This document shows positions 24,112-35,200 of a stretch of DNA of 64,000 nucleotides, in pieces. The DNA is from Bactericera cockerelli. Its lineage: Eukaryota; Arthropoda; Insecta; Hemiptera; Triozidae. Positions within the stretch are counted from its first letter, which is position 1; every line of letters begins with the position of its first letter. The notes under the pieces are model-generated. The model was not told the DNA's origin, made no database searches, and saw only the letters and a program-made list of their open reading frames with translations. A program made the translations under genes and the position numbers. Location: contig CM044967.1 of NCBI GenBank assembly GCA_024516035.1, positions 17,520,810-17,584,809 of the forward strand, given 5' to 3'.

Positions 24112-24383
24112 ATGCTGGGTCCAAACGGGTGCAACATGCAACATGTTGCTGCAACATGAATTCACTCTGTGTGGACGGCTTCTGAACACGAACATGAATG
24201 TTCAAAAATTATCCATGAGGAACATCTTTGATCTTTGTTGCTACTGTGTTGCACGTGTGTGGACGGCACCTGAACATAGAAATAGAATGGATCACTGACG
24301 AACACAGTGCTGCAACAGTGTTCCAATTACCACACACATGTTGCAGCAACGTGTTGCATGTTGCACCTGTGTGGACCTAGCAT
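24112..24383. mobile_element. Foldback MITE, ~272 bp, ~47-bp TIRs
   Basis: The left arm starts ATGCTGGGTCC and runs through 'GTGCAACATGCAACATGTTG'. The right arm is its complement, ending GGACCTAGCAT. Internal GTGTGGACGGC is repeated. No coding capacity and no clear target-site duplication. hAT-like ends are possible but not shown. Confidence 0.75.
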
Positions 24384-24567
24384 TTGATATAGAATGTTCG
24401 AGATGCGCGTAGGATGTAAATCACCATGTTGGACGCGGGCGGATTCAAAACCAGATCGGTAAAAATCCTATTATTAACCTTGCTAGACGTTGCTTAACTT
24501 GAGTGACTCGAGGGAAACTCGCCATCTCCGCGCTTTATTGATAATAATATCGCCTTTTTTATACGTT

Positions 24568-24700
24568 AAAATCAAATAGAATCGTTGGCGTTAGGAAGGG
24601 CATCCAGCCATAAAAAACGTGCTCCACCCTACCAACCTCAACCATGAGGTTGAACAATGCCGACCCCAAAAGCAACATAAGCTAATATGGGATAAAGGCA
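24568..24700 (+). mobile_element. 3' tail of SINE/LINE family C
   Basis: Contains 'GGCGTTAGGAAGGGCATCCA' and 'CCTCAACCATGAGGTTGAAC' (a small hairpin), the 3' end also seen complete at 36945-37290 and reversed at 21820-21900. Confidence 0.6.
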
Positions 24701-25514
24701 AGGGAGATATAATATAATAGGACCCCAGCCACGGGCATGAACCTTAACGGCGACGAAGTACTGGTTTTCAGATGGTTACAATACAAAGGGCCAGATTATA
24801 ACTTCGCCATACTTGGAACTCGAACCACCGACCTCCAGGTTACGAGTCCGACGCTAGACGATCGAGCGACTGAGGTCGGTGTCATTTCCAGACCACATCA
24901 AATACCATTGAAAACTCAGTGAATTAAAAATAGCCACTCTGCAGATCACTGAACTAAGGAGAAACTACGGAATGCTTCAAATCAAACCGATCTTGGTTTT
25001 TTTATGTGATTTTTTTTAAGAATTCCAATTATTGGTTTTCTTTTCATATGTATTTTTTACTAAGAACTAAGCCAGTTTTCTGTAGATTGTCTCTTGAAGA
25101 TTTTTAATAGAGTTCCATGTTTTTTTAATATAGTTGTTAAAGTTAAAAAAATAAGATAAAATGATGAACTTCAACAAATTTTCTATGAAATTTATAGGCA
25201 TCATTTTTGAAACAGTAAAAAACTTATCGCTTATAGGAATACGACTATACCTAACCATTAAAAAGATAGAAAGTACGTATTCCGTAATTTCCATAGGCTC
25301 TAGTTCAGTGTTACAGACAGGTAACTTCATCTAACAAGATCACAAACTCGCAGAGAAATTTGAATTCCTTAGATGTGGGACTGTCAGAAACAATGAACAA
25401 CAATATTGCAAAGAAAACGCCCAAAGAATAATATATGGATGAATAGGATTTAATAAGATCAAAGATGTATTGATTGATTGAAAAAATTTTCTGAAGATCA
25501 GACTTCATAAAAAT

Positions 25515-25870
25515 TTTCAGGAGTTGTTCTGTGAATTGACGTTAAAAATCTGTATTCAGTTAACCAGAATGAAAGAAATTTCAGTATGGAAGATCAATTT
25601 CAGTATGGAACTTCATAGAAAATTTCAGGAGTTGTTCTGTGAATTGACGTTAAAAATCTGTATTCGATTAACCAGATTGAAAGAAATTTCAGTATGGAAG
25701 ATCAGACTACAAAGAAATTTTCAGGAGTTGTTCTGTGAATTGACGTTAAAAATCTGTATTCAGTAAACCAGATTGAAAGAAATTTCAGTATGGAAGATCA
25801 GACTACAAAGAAATTTTCAGAAGATGTTCTGTGAATTGACGTTAAAAATCTGTATTTAGTAAACCATGTA
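25515..25870 (+). repeat. ~94-bp tandem repeat, four copies
   Basis: The word 'GTTCTGTGAATTGACGTTAA' recurs at spacings of about 110, 94 and 93 bp, each followed by 'TCTGTATT(C/T)' and 'ACCAGA(A/T)TGAAAG'. The first unit is longer by a short internal duplication ('AATTTCAGTATGGAA'). An 80-codon open frame across it only reflects the repeat. Confidence 0.85.
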
Positions 25871-26867
25871 AGAAGTTTTGACTACAAGGTACATAACTAG
25901 GTTCTACTGTTAAGATGTCTATATTTCTAATCAATTTTTTTTATATAGAAAATATGTATGTAATACAGACCTCTGTATTAGAACTGAAAGCTACTTGAAA
26001 AAGATATTTAAAAATATGGTTGAACCACAGTCAGTCAACTCAGAACGACTTCATCAACAACAACAAAAAACTTGGCCCCACTGAGGACATTCACCCTTAA
26101 ATTTCAGCCATCGGTAACGTTTTTTTTTTTTTTTTTTTTTTTTTTTTCTTTTTTTTTGCAGGTCCAAAATAAAGTTCTTTTTGCAAGTCCCAGAGTTCGT
26201 TTTGTTCGTCGTAGAAAAACCAGAGTCTTGCTCGATAATCTTATCTACCACTCTGCGAAGAATAAAACCCATTAGTTGGTTTGAAGCTCACACCGGCTCT
26301 CAGCTTAGTACTCCTGTGAGTTTGGATTTAATTCGAGAATTTGACCACTTAATCTTCTTAAACATACCTAAATGTCAAATTTGTTAGATGTACGAGTATG
26401 TGTGTGAAATAATGTGTATGTATAATGTATAAGGTTAAACAATCGTCTTAACAGCCAACAATGCTGCTTCTATGTAAAACAATATGTAAGACAGTGGTGG
26501 AACTATGGAAAACATTACTAAGATAATAATATACTCTTTAGTGGAAGGTAACCAGGTGAGGTTAATGCTCAAAGCATTTTTACAACCTGACCCTCAGAGT
26601 ATTATTATTATGTGGTCACAAACTCAAATTAGGAGGAAAAATTCATGCACTGGGTGAGATTCGAACCAACAGAAACATTTTACTTCCGATAAATTTCTAA
26701 TATTAGAAATGGGAATTATTTTTTATTGTAATTCAAAGATTCAAACTTTATTAACGTTTTCTAAGATAAATTCAGATCATTACATTAAGACAAAAACTTT
26801 CAGTGATAGTTTTAGTATTTCCTACGAGAGTTCGAGGCTCAACTACAAGGAAAATCTAGACACCATG

Positions 26868-27075
26868 CATTGGCGGTCAAGTGGTTAACGCGCTAGTCTG
26901 GTAATCCAGGTAGCGTAGGGATCCGTTGGTTCGAATCCCACGTAATGCATACATTTTCCCTCAATTATTTGAGTGTACAACCACATAATAATAAGACTCT
27001 GCGGGTTAGGTGGTAGAAAATGCTTTAAGCAATAAGCATGAACTTCGCCTTGTGGTTAAGTTATTATTATTAGTA
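26868..27075 (+). mobile_element. tRNA-derived SINE, family E
   Basis: Best copy of family E: 'GTTAACGCGCTAGTCTGGTA', B box 'GGTTCGAATCCC', then 'ACCACATAATAATAAGACTC' and a TTA-type microsatellite end. Related pieces lie at 26570-26665 (-), 27740-27840 (+), 41208-41370 (+) and 42487-42600 (+). Confidence 0.75.
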
Positions 27076-27117
27076 TTATTAGTTAAGAGTATTATTATTA
27101 GACACAATCAATGTGTA

Positions 27118-27235
27118 CTGAGCTCACGATTAGATCAGTGGTAAGCTGGTAAGGTACTTGCTTACCATACGGAAGGTACCGTTTTCGATTCCCAGAGCTG
27201 TCGAAATTTTTTTTGTCACAATTCTTACTTTTTTA
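27118..27235 (+). mobile_element. tRNA-derived SINE, family D
   Basis: 'GCTCACGATTAGATCAGTGG' head and 'GGTACCGTTTTCGATTCCC' B-box region, with the body truncated. Confidence 0.6.
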
Positions 27236-28329
27236 ATTTCATTTGTTCAGTGGCTAGCATAGCCATTCGAGACTCCTAAGCTTCTTCCCATTATTTGCTT
27301 AGTCAATTAACACACTGCTTGCTCGTAATGCCGCCACAAGTCACTAGTCAAACAAATAGCTACTCATTTTTATTCAGATGTTTTTATCAAGTATCTTTTG
27401 TGAGATATCCATGTGTATTTTCAATAACTTCACAAGTACTAGTAGTTCTGTGAACTGTAAACCTCACACAGATTCATCTATCGCATTATAAATGTTTAAT
27501 CAAGCATGAGACCTTTCATTCAATACCCCACTCGATAGACTTTAATTAACAAATATCAACCGGCCTTTTTTTTTTTTTTTTGGGCTTTTTTCGATTTTTT
27601 ACCACAGTTTGGCCCCCTTAGTTTGATGGCTGTTTGAAAATCAAGCTAAGCCTACCTGTTAGAAAATTAAGTATTTTCACCAACAGTTCCCAAATATTCA
27701 GAGTGTATGATTGGAACTCGGACATCATATCAACTCGGAATGAATTTCTCCTCATTAATTTGAGTTTATGACCACATAATAATGAGACTCTGACGGTTAG
27801 ATGGTAGAAAATACTATGAGCATTGTACAAGACTTGTGTTAACAACTTTTATGTTGAATGAACACCAAATGAAACATTATCTTATCTTATCTCAGATGAA
27901 AAAATTCTTTCTCGGCCGGGATTTGAACCTGGGTCATCTGAGTACCTTCCGCTAGGGCACGATGACGCGGTTAACGGTAATTTAATAATAATGAATTTAA
28001 TGATACATAATTACAAAGTGAGAGAAGAGACACACTGCTCATAGTGGTGGAAAGATGTATTGGACGTCCAGACTAAAGATCATAAAACTCTCTTCTCATT
28101 ACCATTAATTTAATTTAGATGTATCCTGACATCTTCATAAGCCTTATGAATATCCCCTTTGACATCATAGCCATAGGCAATAACCCCGCCCTTCAATTAG
28201 GACATATGTATGTATTTATAGATGTATTTTTTCCCCTTTTTATTGTTTACATTGTTTCCTTTTTACTTCCGAGAAATTCTAACTGCTGGAACTTACAACT
28301 ACAAGTACGTGCTTTATGGGCAGTCACTG

Positions 28330-28860
28330 CCAAGTGTTAAATTTTATTGTATTGTTTTGAAGTTTAACGTCCCCTTTCAACTACCAAGGTCATGTCGAAA
28401 CGGGAGTCTCTCCATTCGCTGTAAATTTACCAACCAGCAACTCACATTAACCTCACCCAGCCTGGGTTGGACTGGGAATAGCCAGGGTTCGAGCTTGAAT
28501 TCACATTATCCTCACCCAGCCTGGGTTGGACTGGGAATAGCCAGGGTTCGAGCTTGAATTCACATTAACCTCACCCAGCCTGGGTTGGACTGGGAATAGC
28601 CAGGGTACGAGCTTGAATTCACATTATCCTCACCCAGCCTGGGTTGGACTGGGAATAGCCAGGGTACGAGCTTGAATTCACATTATCCTCACCCAGCCTG
28701 GGTTGGACTGGGAATAGCCAGGGTACGAGCTTGAATTCACATTATCCTCACCCAGCCTGGGTTGAACTGGGAATAGCCAGGGTACGAGCTTGAATTCACA
28801 TTAACCTCACCCAGCCTGGGTTGGACTGGGAATGGACAGGGTACGAGCTTGTCACATTTG
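28330..28860 (-). repeat. 59-bp minisatellite (seven units) inside a family C SINE
   Basis: Units start at 28443, 28502, 28561, 28620, 28679, 28738 and 28797, exactly 59 bp apart, with core 'CTCACCCAGCCTGGGTTGGA'. The left flank ('ACGTCCCCTTTC', 'CCATTCGCTG') and the unit itself match the reverse complement of the family C SINE body at about 31630-31740. The array therefore arose by amplification within a SINE. Confidence 0.9.
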
Positions 28861-29261
28861 TCACCCATCCAAGTGATTTTTTTTTTATCTTTTGTTTGAC
28901 CTTTTCTTTAGTTGATGATTGGTAGCTGTACCCAGATGGGAGACCTTTCAGAAATAAATCTTACTCGAGTTACTGAGAGCTTGTCACATTTCCAGAACAT
29001 CATGTTTTTTTTTTTTTTTCTTTTTCCCTCAAGCGCGATATCATTTCAGATGAAGTTCTCATGCGCTAGGAGCAGAACCTGTTTCAATTTTTAGAATCTC
29101 TCAACATAACTCATCCTGCAAGCAAAGCGTACACACGGGATGCCTGTAACGTAGACCAACTAAATTCGAGTTTCAAATACAGCACATATTTCCAGCATAA
29201 AATACTGGACTTGGTCTCCTAATCTTTAGTCATTGAACTATTCTGTAGTCCTGGCAACAGC

Positions 29262-32200
29262 ATGAAGACATCCATACCGGTAAGTGTATTTTTTCTTTCT
29301 TTAGTCTTGTTTTTAACAAATTTTGTATAATAGTTATGCGACTAGGATTAACTGTCATGTGATTAAACTATTACAGTCGAATAGAGAAATTGAGAGACCA
29401 GTATTTTTTTTCTCTTATATCCAGGTTTCTCTTAAAAAGAAGTTATTTTCCCCTTTAAAGAGGTACATTAGACCTGGAAATTGTTCTCTTATATCCAGGT
29501 TTCTCTCAAAAAGAAGTTATTTTACCTTTTAAAGAGGTAAATTGGACCTGGAAATAGTTCTCTTATATCCAGGTTTCTAGGTTTCGCTTATACCAGGTTT
29601 TTCTTATACCCAGGTTTGACTGTGGTATTTACGAGACTCGAATTCTTTGTATATAGACAATTGGACTGTTGACAATTGTCGGAGTCACAAGAATGAAAAC
29701 TTGACTGTCTAAGTAATTATTTACAATTAAAATATTAAATATAAAGATACTATATCAGAGTAATTCGGAGTAATATTTTTACCGACCTCAGTAGCTTGAT
29801 GGAAAAGGCGGTGGCCTTGTAACCTGGAGGTCGGTGGTTCCAGTGTTTCAGCGTAGATTTAATAAAGCTAGTTTGAGTAGTTTTGATATCACGAAAGTGA
29901 TTAATACAAAATAATATTATAATAACTTAAAAAAAAAAAATAAAAAAAAAACATCTTCAAAAAATGATTTTATTTGTCATTTCCACGGAACTTACTCTGA
30001 AAACTTTGGGCAGTAACTAATTAACTATCTTCTTACTATGTGTATTGTGTATACTATCTTTGCTGAAGTAATTCGACTTTTTAACTTCAAAATTTGAATT
30101 TATTTGTCATTTTAACGGAACGTACTTAATCTTAGATACTTAAAACTAGTTTCTATCTCCTTTAATTTAATCCTCAGTGTTTAATGTTTAAATTGAATCC
30201 TCTTCAGTTTATTTTTGTTTACTTTTTTTAAATACGGGTTTACCTATACTGACAACTAGGTATGTCAAATTTTAATCTTAATTTGGCAAATTGTCATGCA
30301 GAAATGTGTAAATCTAATAAAAACTTATTCGAATCCAACTTTGTCTAATAATTTTTCTCATAATTTTATAAGGAAAAATAATTTTTTTGCTTCAATTTTT
30401 TCTTCTAAGTGTGGTAGGTAAGATGTAAGACAAGTGAGCTCAGATCGCATTCTTGAGGTAGGTATTGCCGTAAAACCTGAAGAACATGCCTCATCTTGTT
30501 TTTTTTTTTTTTTGAACGAAGTGAGTGTCTTAGTTTGAACAAGATTATTTGCTAACATTTGCTGACGGTTTATTTGTAATGCTTCATTTTATATTTTTTT
30601 TATTATTATTTATTATGACTATTGATGTCCCGAAATTTTCTTACCCGAAAGATATTGAGCCATCTTGGCTTACCCGAGACCACTTGACGGACCCGAAAGA
30701 GGGCCAATTAATATTTTTATTTTGGAACCCATCGGGTAGACTAGTAGAGTTTAAAGTAATTGTCTGTCTTGTCCAGATGCTTGATATGACATTTTTAATT
30801 CGATTAAAGGTCTACAGTTCACAGAACCACAGTTTTTTTTATTTTAAACAAAGTTGTTTGTAAATATTTTACCCTACCTGTCACTAAGAAATGAGACTTT
30901 GTTTAGACTGGGAGAGTAAATGTACTCTTTAGTCTCATTCTGGCAGGATAAATGGTGTATGTAGTAGGTAACTACCTCCATAGTGAATGAAATCTTCATA
31001 CTCGTCGTACCAATCTGGGTGGCCCAAAAACTGCACCTACAACAAATTTCACGAGATTCAATTTACAAAGATGTGTATCCACAGGCTTCTTCATATCATA
31101 GCTATAAAAGAACAGCTATTTTAGACGCTTGTGGGTTTATTTATTTAGAAACTCTTTATTAGTAGAACATATATACAGACAAATAATGGTAAAAATTAAA
31201 TATAAAAATTGACAATATTAATAATATAAACAAGAAAAAAAAATACACAAAATATATAGATATGTCCTAACTAAAGGGTGGGGTTATTGCCTATGGAAAT
31301 CTCTTCCACCCAACCCTTATTATGTTATGTTGTAGTTACTTATTCCGTAGAATAGCTCCTCTCTGCTGGGCGAGAAGTGACAAAATACTTTTCATCCGGA
31401 ACTAGGGCACTAGGCGACTAGGTGCTGGGTTAACACCACCGCTCCGGAAGTTATCCCTTAAAAAAAACTCTAACCAAATTTTAAATACCTCTATTCCATC
31501 TCACAGCCAGCCTACGTGGCGTAACGGTTATGACTACTGCCCATAGACCAGAGGTCTCGCGTTCGACTCCCGGTTGGGGCAGACTTTTCGAAGGAAATTC
31601 TGTTCCCTCCAAATACGTGAGGCTGGCATTTCCGGCCCTACCCAGGCTGGGTGAGGTTAATGTGGGTAGCTGGTACGATTCCCAGCGAATGGAGGGTAAA
31701 ACCCCCGTCCTGATCATCTATCTCAAATCAGGACGTTAAAACCGAATAGAATCAACACTGGTCACAATAAATCTAATAATTAGGTTGCAATGTTAATTGT
31801 AAGGGTTTCACTGTAAACCCTGCAACTAGGTCAGATAATAATAATAATTCCTTCTCACAAGCCCCTATTCCATATTCTTAATTGTACAAATAAATTGTAC
31901 ATTTACTGAAATTTTCACTAATTTGTGCAATGAACACTTACAATAACATGAACAAGAAACCACATCTCTTATAGTTTACGCCAATATTTTTGTCAGGCAT
32001 TTCTTTAATCGGAATTTTGGTTCTGATTTAAAGTGTTGACAGTAGCAAAAAGAAAAAAAAAATACAATTTTTTGTCGTTCTGGGTTTCGAACCAGGAACT
32101 TTCCGCTGTCCGCATAGCAAGCTCATATCTAACCACTGAGCTAATCGTGCGCCCAGAGGTAAGATGTTTTGTGTGTACAAGGGTTTGTTTGATTGCATAT

Positions 32201-35200
32201 GGCAATCTCTTCCACCCAACCGATTGAGTGAGAAAAGAGAAGTCTGTATTACCGACTTCTAACGGCCATGCCTTAGTTGACTCTAACTTCAGTCCCGTTG
32301 CAGAGTCGGGTAGCCGGCTAGTAACTAACTGTATCCCCTGGCCCCCGGGCTTAGTGCCTGGTGGAAGTATTAGACACATCGCCTTACAAAGATTCTCCCA
32401 ATGCTCCGTCCTGGGGTCTATGGTTCATTCACCTGGTTCTTGTTGACCTTAACTTTGCCTGTCTCAAAAACTCCTCAAGTTCAATAATAATTGATTGGAA
32501 TTGAAAATAATCTCGGCTGTAGTAGAAATATTTGCATGAATTTTTAATGTCTCCACAAATTCAAGTGTAGATATTATGTCGGGTTTACTGAGGAACTTTT
32601 AATCGCCTTCAGCTCAGTTATGGTTTTAACTACCTTAAAAAAACCGAAAAATAAAAAACATCGATCGATTAATTTTATTTGTGACTACCATCTGTCATGT
32701 AACTACTTGAAAAAAATAAATAATTATATTTTATGGTGCTTCAATGTAGGTGTGGTAATTTTTACATTCCTCGGTAATAGAAGGGAAGTACCTATGTTAT
32801 GATGGCCTAAAATTTTAGACGACAATTTTTCATTTCCAATACAGGTGATAATGTCCCCGTGATCTAAATCTATAATTTCAAATTTCAACCGTCGCTCTGG
32901 CTTCGATGTGTTGTTTGCGTGTGTAAGAGCAACTTTAGATGTCAAAGATATATCTACCTACTTTAAAATTTATATCTAGAATTTAGAAGTTTTGAAATAT
33001 CTAAAGGAATTTTAACTGATTCACTTTATACACTTTGAGCGCGCGATTAGCTCAGTGGTTAAGCACTCGCTTGCCATGCGGAAGGTCCTGGATTCGATCC
33101 CCCGTGCCGAAAAAAAATTGTATTCTTAATTTGGTTACAATTGTTTGTAAGGGATACCTTCCGGTGCACTCGTGTTGATCCAGCACCTAAATGGGAAGTA
33201 TTGTGCTTCTCGTCCATCAGAGGGGAGGCATACTACGGGATGGGCATGCTACAACACAGACCACAAGCGTCCACAGTAGCTCCTGTTTCATGGCTACGAA
33301 ATAAAAAAGGCTGTGAAACACTCATTTTTTAAAAAAAAATACATATTATCATTGTGTAGCTTTGTCGATGTTGACGGTTGCCAAATTCAATAGTGTAACA
33401 TTATCTTTCATAAGAAGTGGTGTACTACTATCGATTTTTTACCAGGGGGCTGATAATTGACTAGGGACTCCAGAACCATGTCAATCAGAGTTTTTCTTTT
33501 TATCCTTTACAAGAGCATTAGAAAGATTTTATTTTTCATGGTCTTATACAGGATAAAAAGAAAGATCTGTGCTTGTCTGCTTGATGTTATTTTTACAGCA
33601 TCAGCTCAGGTGGGCTGGGACCTTGGAGTTGCCAAGCTCCAAGAATAATCTTGTTATTTTTTTATTTTTATTTTTAAAGATTAGTGTTTCACAGCCTTTT
33701 TTATTTCGTAGCCATGAAACAAGAGCTACTGTAGAAACTTGTGGTCTGTGTCGTAGCTTGCCCATCCCGTAGTATGCCTCCCTCTGATAGGCGAGAAGTG
33801 ACACAATACTTCCCATTTAGGTACTGGGTCAACACGAGCGCACCGGAAGGTATCCCTTACAAACAACTGAAATCAAATTAAGAATACAAATTTTTGTCGG
33901 TATGGAGGATCGAACCCGGGACCTTCCGCAAATCCGCATAGCAAGCGAGTGCTTAATTCCTGTTTAGGTCAAGCATATAGCCACAAAATTCTAAATTTAA
34001 CTCTTTATTCTCCTCCTTCCAGATATTTTGTTTCCTGTGTGTCATTCTAATTGCCTGCGTGAAATCAAAGCCTTTAGAACAAGATTACTCTGATCAGCAA
34101 GACCTGAACCCTAGACTACCAAAGTAAGTGTCGCTCTTAATTCAAACACGACTTAGGACCGAAGAGTTTCCGCGGCCTTTTTCCTCAATCGGTGACGTTG
34201 AATTCGGGTACGAAACGATGCACGGCAATGCCTCATGGTTAAGAGTGAGGCTAGGAAAAATAAATATAGGGCCATGCCTTGGGTGTAGCATTCCTCAGTA
34301 ACAGTAGAAAATACAATTTCTCGAGCAGTTTAGTGACTCACACCAGAACAGAAAAAACACTAGAAAATCTCTCACCGACGCATCGACTCAGGGGTATTGA
34401 CCTTGCATTATAAATGACCCTCGGATTATTATTACTTCCGAGAAATTTCTAATATTAGAAATCGGAAGTATTGTGTTCGTTTTTGTAAAAAAAAATATTT
34501 TTTTGCTCCGATTTCAATTTTTTTCATATTTCTGGACGTTTCATAACCTCCTGAGCAAATTTGGTTTTTGTGTCTGTCTGTCGGTCCGTCGGTCTGTCGG
34601 TCTGTCGGTCTGTCGGTCTGTCTGTCGGTCTGTTAAAACGATTCCTTGTAACGCGCAAATCTCGGAAACTACTCGACCGATTTTGATGAAATTTTGCACA
34701 CATCTAGGAGACATTCTGCAGATGGTCCCATTTTAAATTAATCGAATTCGTACTAGCGGTTCTTGGTGAAAGAGACCATGCGCCTGACCACTAACTTTTT
34801 ACTTAATCGCTTATATCTCGTGAACGGTACATCCGATTTCGATGAAATTTTGTAAGAATATGCATATTATTGTTTAACAAAGGTTATTTATATTTATTTT
34901 TAAATTAATCATAATTTGACTCTGATATATAAGAAAATCCGAAATTTTGGACAAAGAAGTCAAAAAATAAGGACCACGACTTGCCGATACAGAATATTTT
35001 GTAGAATCTAGAATGTTTAAAAAACAATATTCTACCATATAAAACAAATTTGAAGAAAATCGGTTGAGCCGTTTTAGAGATACAAGTAATTTTCTAAGAA
35101 AATCTCAAATTTGGCACGTGTTTACAATGTGAAGCAATCACGAGGAAGTATTGTGTCCATAATTGGCAGTGTTTTTTTATGATAGATACTAAGTTGTACC

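Noticed and set aside
25524..25766. 80-codon protein with internal repeats
   Set aside because: The frame exists only because of the ~94-bp tandem repeat; period is not kept in frame and no splice or start context supports it.
26105..26270. Exon after a poly-T tract ending in TTTGCAG
   Set aside because: The T run is a homopolymer expansion and the following open frame is short with no downstream donor or homology.
33039..33112. tRNA gene with A and B boxes
   Set aside because: Acceptor halves do not pair fully and the sequence is one of five family D SINE copies.
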